DNA of 64,000 nucleotides from a virus, in the IMG/VR virus record IMGVR_UViG_3300005253_000193, positions 1 to 64,000 of that record; one strand, written 5' to 3'. Positions 45,866 to 56,285 of the stretch are shown piece by piece. A model generated the notes under the pieces. That model had not been told where the DNA came from. It made no database searches and saw only the letters and a program-made list of their open reading frames with translations. Numbering within the stretch: the stretch's first letter is position 1; each line of letters begins with the position of its first letter. A program made the translations under genes and the position numbers.

Positions 45866-48800
45866 ATGGTAACCACACTCGACGAACTGCAACTGGTACT
45901 TGGCGCAAATACGAAGAGCCTCGATAAAGCGGCTCAGACAATCAGATCTGTCGGTACGTCCATGGATAGGGCGGCTGATAGGATTGATAAAGCCGTCAAG
46001 AAGATCGAGCAAGGCTTCCGCTCCGTGGAAAAGGCAACCAAGGGCGCGGCTGTTGCTCAATCCTCATCTACCAGCAAAATACGTGCTCAACTCCTGAGGC
46101 AAGAAAAGGCCGTTGCATCTGCCAGGGAACAATTCCTGAACATGACAGCGTCCATCAAGCGTGCTGGACAAACAGATCCATCCGCTTTGGGAAGGATTTC
46201 CAGATCTTTCAAAGCTCTTGAGGCCAGGATGCGTTCCGGGGCTATGTCTAGTAGACAATTTGCCGAGGCTCAGATGAAATTCAGGGCAACCCTTGGAAGG
46301 TCAAGAAGGTCCTTGGCTGATTTTAGGGCTACTCAGATGGGGGCAACGGCGGCGACAGTTAAAGGAAGGGGCGCATTGGGAGCCTTTTCTTCCCGTTTTG
46401 ATGAGTTTGGTAGAGCTGTCCGAGTCATTGAAGGACCGCTGGGTGGGATAGCCGCTCGTTTCCAAACTTTCGGTGCTGCTATTAAGACTGTCAATCTCAA
46501 GATGTTGGCATTTATTGGTATCATTGCTGGTATGATTCTTGGATTTGTGAAATTATTTCCTGCTATTATAAGGGCACATTTGGAATTAGATAAAATAAGA
46601 AGGACGTTGAAATTCGCCACAGGGTCGGCGGCATTAGCGGGGGAGACATTTGAGTTTTTGCGGGAGGTGACAGGTAGGCTTGGATTGAATTTTGTTGCTG
46701 CTGCTGAACAATTTTCAAAATTTGCGGCGGCTGCAAGAGGGACCAGTCTGGAGGGAGAAAAGGTAAAGGAAGTCTTTGAAAGTGTCTCGATGGCGGCGAC
46801 AGTTCTCAGCCTTACCGCTGACGAGACTGCTGGCGTTTTCAGGGCTCTCCAGCAAATGGTTTCCAAGGGTACAGTGCAGGCTGAGGAATTGAGGGGGCAG
46901 TTGGGTGAAAGACTTCCTGGTGCTTTTATACTTGCTGCAAAGGCTATGGGGGTCACCACCCGACAGCTTGGGAAGATGCTTGAGCAGGGCGAGGTTTTGG
47001 CTGAGGAGCTTCTTCCCAAGCTGTCCAAGCTCTTGAAGGAAGTTTTTGGACCAGACGTTATTGGTGCATCTAACAGTTTACGTGCTGCTATAGAAAAACT
47101 GAAAAATGAATGGATATTTTTGCTTGACGCCACCAATGCGTGGACTGGTGCCAGTGGTCTTGTCAAGAGCGTTATGAATGGTATTTCGTCGACGATGAAG
47201 GATATGTCCGACACGATTAATATGTCCCTGTTGGAGAATAAAAAGTTCATGGAGCTTTTGCCTTATGAACTCTCTAAGATGCTTGCTTCAATGCAGAGGC
47301 GGCTTGTCCAATTAAAAGCTGCGGATAATCCCATTAAAGATTGGATTGTTGAGCTTTTTGGCGGAGGGACAATGAAGGAAGCTGTTGCCAAATTTGAAGC
47401 AGAGATACTTAAATTACAGAAACGTATTGGTGAGTTGAAGAAGCAGGGATTTGTTTTTGAGGACATGATAGATTTTGAAGTTGATAAACTCATGAGATCA
47501 TTTTTCGACATTCGAGATGAACTATTGGAGAATGAAAAGGCGATTCGAGATTACAATATTGGGATGAAGAAGCTTCTTGACATACTTGCAAGAGCACCAG
47601 AGGTAGCCCATGCCGCTGGAATGAGTCTAGAGGAACTCCGGGAAGGAGCTGAGAGAATAAGGGATGCATGGATAGCTTCCCTACCTCCGGCAATAAGGTA
47701 TGTAGAAGCTTTGGAAGCAATGGCCAAAGCGGAGGCAAAACTTTCTAAAATCAAAAGAAAGGAGTTGAAGGTTGCTGATCCAAGGGCGGCTTTTATTGCG
47801 TCAGGGATGGCAGAGTTAAATGATATATTGAAGGATATTCAATTTACCGCGAAGGAACTCCCGGCCGTCCTGAATATGGTCAGTGCTTGGGGCGTTGCTC
47901 TTGCGGATGCTTTCGATGCAAAAGCCCTTGCCAAGTATAATGAGGAATTGGCGAAGACCGAGAAAAGAATTGCAAAGATGATGTCTGCGTTTGAAGGACG
48001 TCTGGCTGCCGCAAGTGGTCAAGCAACGGGAACTGAGAAGGAGCAGTTTATTGATAAGGAAATAAGGAGATTCATGAAGGGTCTTGATGCAGCTACATTT
48101 ACTATTAGAGAACTGGAAGAGGCATGGGACAGGGCTGGGATTGCTGCCCTAAGATCATGGAATAAGAAGGAACTCCTAAGCTATACTGAGGCCTTGGAAA
48201 AGGCCAGGGCAAAAATAGAGGAGTTTGCGGGGAAGGAACTGGCTACCACTGACCCCCGACAGAAGGCGTGGAATGATGCTGCAAGGCAAGTCGCTTCTTA
48301 TTTTGCCAAGCTGGAACTGCTTCCAGAACAGCTTGCTTTGGTTGGGGATCTTATCAGACAAGCTGGGAATGCAAATGCTAAAGCCTGGGATGTGAAGAAT
48401 CTTGCCGCTTTTATTGAAGAGTTGGAGAAGGGAAGGGACAGGCTGGCAAAGATGATGTCTGCGTTTGAAGGACGTCTGGCTGCCGCAAGTGGTCAAGCAA
48501 CGGGAACTGAGAAGGAGCAGTTTATTGATAAGGAAATAAGGAAACTCCTAAAAGGTCTGGATACAACAAAGTTTTCCATTAGGGAGATGGAAGAGGCGTG
48601 GGATAGGGCCTCCGTCTCAGCCAATAGGTCTTGGAGCAGAAAGGAGCTTGACAAGTACAACACGTCTTTGGACAAGGCTGTAGTATCCGTTGATAAATTA
48701 ATAGCTGGTTTCCAGGCACAGATTGATACTGCCGGAATGACCGAAAGAGAAAAGGCTGTTCATGCTGCTGGCTTGGCGGCTAAAGCGGCGGCGAAGGACT

Positions 48801-49669
48801 ATGTGGAGCTCGGTACTGAAGTGGAGAGGGCTGCGAGACTTTCTGGGGATGCTTGGGATGCTGTGCGATTGGACAAGATTTTTGATGAGACCAGAACCCC
48901 ACTTGAGGCTTTTAACATAGAAATGAAAGAGCTGAGTAGGCTTTCCGATGAATATAGTGATACCTATGGGCCAGCTCTTGAACGCGCCATGAAAAAATTG
49001 CGAGTGGATCTTGGCAAGACCGATCCTGTTTTAAAGTCCATTTCGAAGGGATTTGGTGATTTGGCGGATGGCATTGTAGATGCTATGAATACGAGTGGCA
49101 GTGCGATGGAGAAGTTTGCCAATGTTGTTGATTCAATTTTCATAGATATTCAGAAAGCATTTTTAAGAATGGCTATAATTAAGCCTCTTCAAGAAGCCAT
49201 ATTTGACTTTGGATCCTCTTTTTGGGATTCAGGAAGTGGTGGTGTTCAGACAGAACTTGGGCCGGGTGCCCAGATGAACAGTGCTCTTGGCAATGTTTTT
49301 AATAGGGGAAGGGTTGCCGCGTTTGCTGCCGGGGGTGTAATAAACACTCCGACTGTGTTCCCTATGGCGAAAGGTGCCGGACTCATGGGCGAGGCTGGCC
49401 CCGAGGCGGTTATGCCCCTGAGGCGCACTTCGAGCGGCCGACTCGGCGTTGAAATGGCTGGAGGGGGTGGTTCACAGGTAGTAACGGTAAACATAATCGA
49501 CAATGCTGGCAATGACATCAATGCTGAAAGCAGTCCAGACGGCCGTGGGGGTGTCAGATTAGACGTTGTCATTGATAAAGCTGTGGCTAACAAAATCCGT
49601 AGTGGGGGTTCAACCTTCCGAGCTATCAAGGACACGTTCAACACCACCGTAAGGACGTCCAGGAGATAA
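45866..49669 (+). CDS. Tape measure protein
   Basis: 1267 residues, the longest helical protein here. One hydrophobic segment at about residues 207-228 (KMLAFIGIIAGMILGFVKL), a long coiled-coil body, and a Gly-rich C-terminus with GEAGPEAVMPLRR, the usual tape-measure end. Two internal copies of a 97-nt perfect repeat at 47972 and 48446. Expected tail length, at about 1.5 angstrom per residue, is roughly 190 nm (rule of thumb). Confidence 0.9.
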   Translation: MVTTLDELQLVLGANTKSLDKAAQTIRSVGTSMDRAADRIDKAVKKIEQGFRSVEKATKGAAVAQSSSTSKIRAQLLRQEKAVASAREQFLNMTASIKRAGQTDPSALGRISRSFKALEARMRSGAMSSRQFAEAQMKFRATLGRSRRSLADFRATQMGATAATVKGRGALGAFSSRFDEFGRAVRVIEGPLGGIAARFQTFGAAIKTVNLKMLAFIGIIAGMILGFVKLFPAIIRAHLELDKIRRTLKFATGSAALAGETFEFLREVTGRLGLNFVAAAEQFSKFAAAARGTSLEGEKVKEVFESVSMAATVLSLTADETAGVFRALQQMVSKGTVQAEELRGQLGERLPGAFILAAKAMGVTTRQLGKMLEQGEVLAEELLPKLSKLLKEVFGPDVIGASNSLRAAIEKLKNEWIFLLDATNAWTGASGLVKSVMNGISSTMKDMSDTINMSLLENKKFMELLPYELSKMLASMQRRLVQLKAADNPIKDWIVELFGGGTMKEAVAKFEAEILKLQKRIGELKKQGFVFEDMIDFEVDKLMRSFFDIRDELLENEKAIRDYNIGMKKLLDILARAPEVAHAAGMSLEELREGAERIRDAWIASLPPAIRYVEALEAMAKAEAKLSKIKRKELKVADPRAAFIASGMAELNDILKDIQFTAKELPAVLNMVSAWGVALADAFDAKALAKYNEELAKTEKRIAKMMSAFEGRLAAASGQATGTEKEQFIDKEIRRFMKGLDAATFTIRELEEAWDRAGIAALRSWNKKELLSYTEALEKARAKIEEFAGKELATTDPRQKAWNDAARQVASYFAKLELLPEQLALVGDLIRQAGNANAKAWDVKNLAAFIEELEKGRDRLAKMMSAFEGRLAAASGQATGTEKEQFIDKEIRKLLKGLDTTKFSIREMEEAWDRASVSANRSWSRKELDKYNTSLDKAVVSVDKLIAGFQAQIDTAGMTEREKAVHAAGLAAKAAAKDYVELGTEVERAARLSGDAWDAVRLDKIFDETRTPLEAFNIEMKELSRLSDEYSDTYGPALERAMKKLRVDLGKTDPVLKSISKGFGDLADGIVDAMNTSGSAMEKFANVVDSIFIDIQKAFLRMAIIKPLQEAIFDFGSSFWDSGSGGVQTELGPGAQMNSALGNVFNRGRVAAFAAGGVINTPTVFPMAKGAGLMGEAGPEAVMPLRRTSSGRLGVEMAGGGGSQVVTVNIIDNAGNDINAESSPDGRGGVRLDVVIDKAVANKIRSGGSTFRAIKDTFNTTVRTSRR
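47972..48068 (+). repeat. 97-nt direct repeat, copy 1 (coding)
   Basis: Identical to 48446-48542; encodes AKMMSAFEGRLAAASGQ and the next 15 residues. The surrounding 158-residue units are also similar. Confidence 0.9.
48446..48542 (+). repeat. 97-nt direct repeat, copy 2 (coding)
   Basis: Base-for-base copy of 47972-48068, offset 474 nt (158 codons). Confidence 0.9.
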
Positions 49670-49672
49670 CCA

Positions 49673-50023
49673 ATGCCAGCTTGGCCCGCAAATCTTCCAC
49701 AGAATCCTCTGCTCGAGGGATATCAGGAGCAGGCACCGAATCTATCAATTCGGACCCAAATGGATTCTGGTCCGGCGAAAGTCAGGAAACGATTTACTTC
49801 CGGAGTGCGAAGTCTTGTATGGAACTTTATTCTTGGTTCAACGGAAGTGGACAATTTGGATGCTTTTTATCTGACCACTATAGAAGGGGGTTCATTGTCC
49901 TTTACACATACCGACCCAAGAACCGGGACTACTGGAGTATCCTATCGCATTGTAGAGGCTCCAACGTATGTTACGTTCAGTAATAGATTCAAAACCTCCC
50001 TAAAATTGGAGATGCTGCCGTGA
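49673..50023 (+). CDS. Minor tail protein (distal-tail type)
   Basis: 116 residues. MPAWPANLPQNPLLEGYQE, MDSGPAKVRKRF and SFTHTDPRTGTTG are typical of the small tail proteins that follow the tape measure in lambda-like and related siphophages. Confidence 0.7.
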   Translation: MPAWPANLPQNPLLEGYQEQAPNLSIRTQMDSGPAKVRKRFTSGVRSLVWNFILGSTEVDNLDAFYLTTIEGGSLSFTHTDPRTGTTGVSYRIVEAPTYVTFSNRFKTSLKLEMLP

Positions 50024-50484
50024 CCACTCAAGCTCTAAAGGAACTCCTCTACGATCAGGAGACGGAAGAGGTCTTGGTGGTACTCATAACCATCAGTCAT
50101 GATGATTTGGCCTCTCCAGTTCGGGTTTGCAGTGATTCCGAAAACATTACGAGCAGATCCGATCTTTTTGTGGCTTATCCTTTTGAAATAACTTTGCCCA
50201 CTGATGATCCTGAAGATCTTCCCAGTATTAACCTGCGGATTGATAATGTAGACAGAACAATTGTTCAGAATGTGAGGTCCATTACCTCTGCCCCATCGGT
50301 GCTTGTGGAAGTCATTAGAGCTTCAGCTCCAGATACGGTTGAGGTTTCATTGCCGGACTTCAAGATTGAAAGAATCAATTTTGATGCTTTAACAGTTTCC
50401 GGGAGTCTGACTCTTGAGAGTTTTTTGCAGGAGCCTTATCCGACAGCCACATTTGACCCTGCTAGATTTCCAGGGGGATTTTGA
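50020..50484 (+). CDS. DUF1833-type tail protein
   Basis: 154 residues, GTG start overlapping the previous stop. LPSINLRIDNVDRTIV and SLTLESFLQEPYP are DUF1833 hallmarks. Baseplate-hub region. Confidence 0.75.
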   Translation: MTTQALKELLYDQETEEVLVVLITISHDDLASPVRVCSDSENITSRSDLFVAYPFEITLPTDDPEDLPSINLRIDNVDRTIVQNVRSITSAPSVLVEVIRASAPDTVEVSLPDFKIERINFDALTVSGSLTLESFLQEPYPTATFDPARFPGGF

Positions 50485-50933
50485 TGGTAGCATTCCCCTC
50501 CTGGACTGAAAAGTATGTTGGGATACCTTTTGTCCTCCGTGGTAGGAGTATCGAGGGGGCGGATTGCTGGGGTTTGTTTGCCCTTATTTTGAAGGAGCAA
50601 TTTGGGATTGAAATTCCCGCACACGACACTGATCATTACGAGGAGTTGGCTGCAAAGGAAAGATGGAAACGTCTTGCCGCTCTCATTGTGGAGCAAAGGG
50701 AACGGGAGAAACAAATTTGGATACCTATAGATATCTGTGACGCTACGATTGGAGATGGTCTCATACTCAGAATGCTCAATCTTCCTTTACATGTGAGTTT
50801 TGTTGTTGCTCCTGGATGGATGATTCATACTGAGCTTGGGATAGATTCTGTTCTTGAGAACTTTGAAAGGTCCAATTGGAAAAATAGAATTCTTGGTGCA
50901 TATAGACATGAGCAAATTGCTTCCCATTCTTAA
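50484..50933 (+). CDS. NlpC/P60-type tail peptidase
   Basis: 149 residues. GADCWGLFALILKEQFG carries the nucleophilic Cys in the family GxDCxGL motif and HVSFVVAPGWMIHT the His region. Local peptidoglycan hydrolase at the tail tip, K-like in lambda. ATG 50484 overlaps the previous stop. Confidence 0.8.
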   Translation: MVAFPSWTEKYVGIPFVLRGRSIEGADCWGLFALILKEQFGIEIPAHDTDHYEELAAKERWKRLAALIVEQREREKQIWIPIDICDATIGDGLILRMLNLPLHVSFVVAPGWMIHTELGIDSVLENFERSNWKNRILGAYRHEQIASHS

Positions 50934-53900
50934 CATACCAGAGTCGGAAATCATACTTCCTTCTGACAAAGGGGTCATGATCTCGGCGGCTCCCCATCCC
51001 TTTAGAGCGAGCAATGAAATTTTCTTTGTTCAAGAAGGTGATACTATCGGTGAAATCTTTGAGAGGGTTCAACCAGATAGCGTTCTAAGAAAATACGCCC
51101 ACATTTTTGTGGGTGATGTGTACATTCCAAAAGCATATTGGGGAAAGGTAAGGCCCAAAAACGGAGCGACGGTTTCTATACGAGTAGTTCCGATGGGAGG
51201 TGGTGGTGGGGGGAAAAAGAATCCGCTTAGAACGATTCTTACCATTGCTGTTATTGCCGCTTCATGGTGGGCGTCTGCTGCTTGGGGTCCAGCTATGGCC
51301 CAGTCTATGTTTGGCCCCGGTTTTGCTGGAATGTCGTTTGGAGGAATTTCTGCTGCTAGAATAGGTGGTGCGATTGTTGGTGGCATGGTCTCCATGGCTG
51401 GCAATCTGTTGATAAATGCCATCGCACCCCCTCCAATGCCAAAGATGAGGAGCATGACCACTGGGCGTATATCATCGGAAAGGGATAGCCCAACCCTGTT
51501 TATTCAAGGAGCAAGAAATCAATTTCACCCATTTGGGGTTATTCCGAGAGTGCTTGGAAAGCATCTGATGGTTCCCCCCTATGGTGCCAGGCCCTTCACT
51601 GAAACAGTTGGGGATGATCAGTATGTTCGGATGATTTTTTGTTATGGATATGGCCCTATCACTATTGAGGATAGAAGAATTGGTGAGACTACTATCTCAG
51701 CTTTTGAGGAGGTGGAACGTGAGTTCCGCCGTGGGTTTAAAACGTCTCAAATAACGGACCAGGGCAATTGGGCTGCTGGGGTTCAGAAAACATTTTCTAC
51801 TGGTGATGTGAATACTGCAACTGATGTTATCACTGTGACCAGCCACGGTTACAACGATGATGATGAGGTGTTCTTTCTCTCATCGGAGGTGCCAGAGGAT
51901 CTTCCGGCGCCTCTAGTCGAGGGAAAGCCTTATTATGCTTCCAGTACCACAACTCATACCCTCAAATTGGTTACGGCCGTGGAAGACCCGGTGCTGACCG
52001 AAATTGATCTATCGGATGTAGGAACAGGAACACATACCATTACAAAGTCCGATTCTGTTTCATATCCAAGCTCCCCCGACTTCGGAGACAAATATACTGT
52101 TACAACTCCGGGAAGAGTTGATGGTGTAGATTACATAACGGGGGATGTTATTATCTTCAATGATACCGCTGCTGATAGTTCAAGCGATTCTTGGGACAAG
52201 AATGGGGATCAACCGTTAAAACTCTACACGGATGATGTTTACGAGGAATCCTTATCAATCCTTCTTACTCAGGCATCAGGTTGGTCCTTGAGGACTACCC
52301 AAGCCTCCACGGATGATATTTCGATTGACATTACGTTTTACAGAGGTCTTGTTCAATTCAGTGGTGCTGGAAGCAAAGGGGATCAGACAGTAGAACTCGA
52401 GATTGAGTCGAGCCTTACTGGTGTGGGCGATTGGAAGAAGCACGAGGTCACCTACGACGATGATGGAGAAGAGATTTCTTATTCTGTTACTGCTCGCCAA
52501 ACAAACGCTGTTCGTAGGAGTATTCATTGGCGGGTAGATACTCAGGGACAATATGATGTTCGTATTAGACGAACAACCGCTGATACGGAAGATACAAAAA
52601 TCTTTGACGAGATGACCTGGTCGGCTTTGAGGTCCATCACTGACCAGGATCCTATTAATATGTCCGGGATTGCTCTTGAAGCGGTTCGCATTAAAGCTAC
52701 GGACCAATTGAGAGGTGTTGTTGATCAGTGGAATGCAATAGTTCAGAGTATCATTCTTGATTGGACCGGCTCTGCATGGGTTTTGGCTCCGACGAGTAAT
52801 CCCGCTAGTTGTTATAGGGAAGTTCTTCAAGGGTCGGCCAATGGCAAACCTGTTGCTGATTCCAGGATGGACCTTTCTAATCTTCAGGACTGGCATGATT
52901 ATTGTGCCACCAATGGTTTTGAATTTAATATGGTCAGGGACTTTGTTTCCACTGTGCATGAAACCCTGATGGATATTGCAGCCGTTGGAAGATCAGCCAA
53001 GTCGGTTATTGATGGAAAGTGGGGGGTGATTACAGATCAGGTTCAGTCTACTTCCGTCCAACATTTTACTCCACGAAACTCCTGGGGATACGAAGGCACA
53101 AGAAATTATTATGATCTTCCTCATGCGTTCAGAGTGCGTTTTATAAACAGAGACAAGAGATGGAGGGAGGATTCTAGAATCGTCTATGATGATGGTTATG
53201 ACTCCGACAGCGCAACAGAGTTCGAGGAGCTGGAGCTTTCAGGTATCACCGATTCGGACCATGTTTGGAAGGACGGACGTTATCATATTGCTTCCATTAG
53301 GCTCCGCCCGGACGAACACAAGTTTAGCACCGACTTTGAATATATCATTGCAACTCGTGGACAGAAGATTCTTTTCACTCATGATGTTATCAATATTGGT
53401 ATTGCGGCGGGGAGAATTAAATCTGTTGCTGTTGATGGGGGAGACGCTACTGATATTACAGTGGATGAAGCCTTGGATATGGAGCTTGGAAAGAATTATG
53501 GAGTATCTATCCGGACAGATGATGACAATGAGTTGACTGAGCAAATTATTACCAATGCCGGATCTCAGACTACCGTCACTTTTACTACTCCTATTCCTGC
53601 TGCCAATATACCAACGGCTGGAGACCTCTTTGGTTTTGGTGAATTGGGATCAGAAACGATTGATTTGGTGATTAAGAGCATCAATCCTTTAGGTGATTTT
53701 GCTGCTCAGCTTACTTGTGTTGATTATAACAGTGCCCTTTACACCGCTGATTCTGGGACTATCCCCCCATGGACAAGTAACGTCACTATCCCGGTGGAGA
53801 TTTCCTATCCGGCCGTGACGGATATTGTTTCTGATGAATCGGCGATGGCTTTGTTCCCAGGCGGCCTCCTTATTTTGAGGGTCCAGGTTATTTTTGGATT

Positions 53901-55137
53901 CTTCGAAAGACGTCCCACCGAGGTTACATCGATAGAAGCGCGTTTCCGCCCGTCTGGTTCTGAGGGGGCGTGGCTTAATACGATCGCAAACGGTCAAGCC
54001 CCGGAGATTTTTCTCGAGCCAGTTGAGGAAGGAGAAGTGCTTGAGTTTCAAGTACGCGCAAGGACTGGTACAGGTGATGGTCCTTGGGGTCCCCTTCTGA
54101 TCCATACTGTGATTGGAGGATCTACGCCGCCGGATGAGGTTGACTCTGTTTATATTGAGAGTGGATCCCTTCATTGGGTGTTTGCCGATCCTCCACGAGA
54201 TTTTGATGGTTATATTCTCAAAACTCGTGGCGGCTTCTCCGTAAACTGGTCAGACGCGATGCAAGTTCATGATGATATATACAGAGAGCAGTCATTTGAA
54301 ATAAATAAGCTTCCCTCTGGTCCAAGAACTTTCATGGTAGCTACCATCGACAAGTTTGGAAATGAGAGTACGTCAAAGCCATTTGTGTTTCTTACCGTTC
54401 CGGATGCTTCAACAAACAATATTCTTGAGACGTTCGACTTTAAGGCGTTGGGTTTCCCAGGCACCTTAACAGACTGTACCATTGTGTCTGGAGATCTGAA
54501 GGCTGATAGTCATGGTGATTTATATCTTCCTATAGATTCGGCCCTTTATTTGAGCGATGGAGCTGCTTTGTATCTTCCCATAACCTACAAAGATATGACC
54601 TATCAGTCGTCCTTAGTTCCAAATTATTGGCCTTCAGAAATTTCATTTGAAATCACCATAGCCGGTAATTCCTGGACGATGGAATATCGTACACAGGGGG
54701 ATTCGATTTATCTTCCAGCAGGAGCCAACATATATCTTCCTATAGGAACTGATCCTTTTTTGGAAAGTCCTTCTTCTTGGCGAGTAATGCCAGTGAAATT
54801 CAGTGCAGCGAGACAAAAATACGACATTCGAATTTCCATTTCTGGTGGTTCAACGAGAGGAGTTATTTCCGAGGATATTGCGACGATGGATGTTGAGGAT
54901 ATTGTTGAAAGATTTACAGATGTAGTTCTATCTTCTGGAGGAAGTAGATTGCCTATTACGAAAACATACCGTAGTATCGTTTATGTCGAGGATATAGTTC
55001 TTCAGAGTGCGGCCAATGTGGCTTCAATTCAGGTTGTGGATATGAATGCGACACTTGGACCTTTGGTTAAACTTTTGGACTTCTCCGGTTCTGACATTGG
55101 GGGAACCCTTAACAATGCAGCCGTAAGAGGTTACTAA
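50908..55137 (+). CDS. Tail tip / host-specificity protein (J-like)
   Basis: 1409 residues. N-terminal Gly-rich turn VVPMGGGGGGKKN then a hydrophobic hairpin AAWGPAMAQSMFGPGFAGM and APPPMPKMR are typical of central tail-tip proteins (J/gp-fibre). A large beta domain and fibronectin-like repeats follow. LYLPI-repeat-like segments lie near the C-terminus (residues about 1200-1290). ATG 50908 lies inside the NlpC gene. Confidence 0.82.
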   Translation: MSKLLPILNIPESEIILPSDKGVMISAAPHPFRASNEIFFVQEGDTIGEIFERVQPDSVLRKYAHIFVGDVYIPKAYWGKVRPKNGATVSIRVVPMGGGGGGKKNPLRTILTIAVIAASWWASAAWGPAMAQSMFGPGFAGMSFGGISAARIGGAIVGGMVSMAGNLLINAIAPPPMPKMRSMTTGRISSERDSPTLFIQGARNQFHPFGVIPRVLGKHLMVPPYGARPFTETVGDDQYVRMIFCYGYGPITIEDRRIGETTISAFEEVEREFRRGFKTSQITDQGNWAAGVQKTFSTGDVNTATDVITVTSHGYNDDDEVFFLSSEVPEDLPAPLVEGKPYYASSTTTHTLKLVTAVEDPVLTEIDLSDVGTGTHTITKSDSVSYPSSPDFGDKYTVTTPGRVDGVDYITGDVIIFNDTAADSSSDSWDKNGDQPLKLYTDDVYEESLSILLTQASGWSLRTTQASTDDISIDITFYRGLVQFSGAGSKGDQTVELEIESSLTGVGDWKKHEVTYDDDGEEISYSVTARQTNAVRRSIHWRVDTQGQYDVRIRRTTADTEDTKIFDEMTWSALRSITDQDPINMSGIALEAVRIKATDQLRGVVDQWNAIVQSIILDWTGSAWVLAPTSNPASCYREVLQGSANGKPVADSRMDLSNLQDWHDYCATNGFEFNMVRDFVSTVHETLMDIAAVGRSAKSVIDGKWGVITDQVQSTSVQHFTPRNSWGYEGTRNYYDLPHAFRVRFINRDKRWREDSRIVYDDGYDSDSATEFEELELSGITDSDHVWKDGRYHIASIRLRPDEHKFSTDFEYIIATRGQKILFTHDVINIGIAAGRIKSVAVDGGDATDITVDEALDMELGKNYGVSIRTDDDNELTEQIITNAGSQTTVTFTTPIPAANIPTAGDLFGFGELGSETIDLVIKSINPLGDFAAQLTCVDYNSALYTADSGTIPPWTSNVTIPVEISYPAVTDIVSDESAMALFPGGLLILRVQVIFGFFERRPTEVTSIEARFRPSGSEGAWLNTIANGQAPEIFLEPVEEGEVLEFQVRARTGTGDGPWGPLLIHTVIGGSTPPDEVDSVYIESGSLHWVFADPPRDFDGYILKTRGGFSVNWSDAMQVHDDIYREQSFEINKLPSGPRTFMVATIDKFGNESTSKPFVFLTVPDASTNNILETFDFKALGFPGTLTDCTIVSGDLKADSHGDLYLPIDSALYLSDGAALYLPITYKDMTYQSSLVPNYWPSEISFEITIAGNSWTMEYRTQGDSIYLPAGANIYLPIGTDPFLESPSSWRVMPVKFSAARQKYDIRISISGGSTRGVISEDIATMDVEDIVERFTDVVLSSGGSRLPITKTYRSIVYVEDIVLQSAANVASIQVVDMNATLGPLVKLLDFSGSDIGGTLNNAAVRGY

Positions 55138-56285
55138 TGACCAGCATTCCGGCAGAGGGCTACTTCACTGTTGAAGCTCGAACGAATGCAGAGGCAAAGA
55201 CAGCCCATGACGATGGGCTTGAAATTCACCGAGAGCATTTGGGTGGCAATGCCATAGCTGAACTCACTATTTCATCTGGCTCTGTGACAGCAACCCAGGG
55301 CTTCCATTCGATTGATACGGAGATTGATGCGGGCAGTGACTTTCTGGACAACATTGTTCAGACCAATCTGGATGCAGGCCATCTCCTTCTTATTCGTGCT
55401 CAGGATTCCGGCAGGACTGTCAACGTAAGGGATATACAGGGAGGTGCTGGTGAGATTCTCACCGCCGACGGTGCCACTTTTGCTCTTGACAATATTGATA
55501 AGTGGCTTCTTCTTGTTCGAGAGGGTGCTCAGTGGTTGGAGGTTTTACGATCCTATGGAACGGATTCTGCCAGCGCGGCAGCCTTTTTGGGTGCGGCCGT
55601 TCTAGGAGCAAATATTTTTACGGGGGTCCAAAAATGGGATAAGGGTGGTGATGTAGCAAGCACCGCTTCGATGTCCTTGGGTACAGATGGGAATTCCTTC
55701 GACATCACTGGTACGGATGCCATAACCTCGATCGCCACCCTCGGTCTTGGAACGTGGGTACTGCTCCGATTTACTGGAATATTGACATTTACACATCACT
55801 CTACAGATCTGATTTGTCCTGGGGGACAGAACATAACGACAGCGGTGGATACTCGCATACTGCTGTGGGAATATGCTGTCGGAGATTGGATGGTGATGGG
55901 CCATGAGCAGGCTGGAGCGAGAAATTATGAAGACCGCACACTGCAAAGGGTCAACTTCAAGGACACTGGCGAGATCACCGTCGCCAAGGGGAACCTCGGG
56001 GCCACTCCGGATTTCGATATGGAGGACGGTAACAGTTTCCTCGGGACCCTCGACCAGGCCGCGAGCCCGACGTTCAGCAACCCGACGGCGAGCGACGAGC
56101 TGTGCGGGTTCGCCCTGGGCCTGACGAACGGCGAGGCGTTCACCATCACCTGGCCCGCCAGCGTAGACTGGGAGGGTGGGTCGCCACCGACGCTCACCGC
56201 CTCGGGCTACGATGAATTGATCTTCTGGACCCGCGACGGTGGGACCATCTGGCATGGTGCCGTCGTGACCACGGACAGCAGTTGA
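55137..56285 (+). CDS. Tail fibre 1
   Basis: 382 residues. The first 130 residues match tail fibre 2 (58271) closely (GGNAIAELTISSGSVTATQG; LDAGHLLLIRA). The last 110 residues differ and are encoded by GC-rich DNA (from about 55930). A conserved N-terminal attachment domain with a swapped receptor domain. Follows J with ATGA-type overlap. Confidence 0.75.
   Translation: MTSIPAEGYFTVEARTNAEAKTAHDDGLEIHREHLGGNAIAELTISSGSVTATQGFHSIDTEIDAGSDFLDNIVQTNLDAGHLLLIRAQDSGRTVNVRDIQGGAGEILTADGATFALDNIDKWLLLVREGAQWLEVLRSYGTDSASAAAFLGAAVLGANIFTGVQKWDKGGDVASTASMSLGTDGNSFDITGTDAITSIATLGLGTWVLLRFTGILTFTHHSTDLICPGGQNITTAVDTRILLWEYAVGDWMVMGHEQAGARNYEDRTLQRVNFKDTGEITVAKGNLGATPDFDMEDGNSFLGTLDQAASPTFSNPTASDELCGFALGLTNGEAFTITWPASVDWEGGSPPTLTASGYDELIFWTRDGGTIWHGAVVTTDSS
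55239..55300 (+). repeat. 62-nt repeat shared with fibre 2 (copy 1)
   Basis: Identical to 58373-58434. Confidence 0.9.

Noticed and set aside
55602-56255. Leftward 217-residue frame under fibre 1
   Set aside because: Shadow of the GC-rich fibre gene; no leader and no family features.
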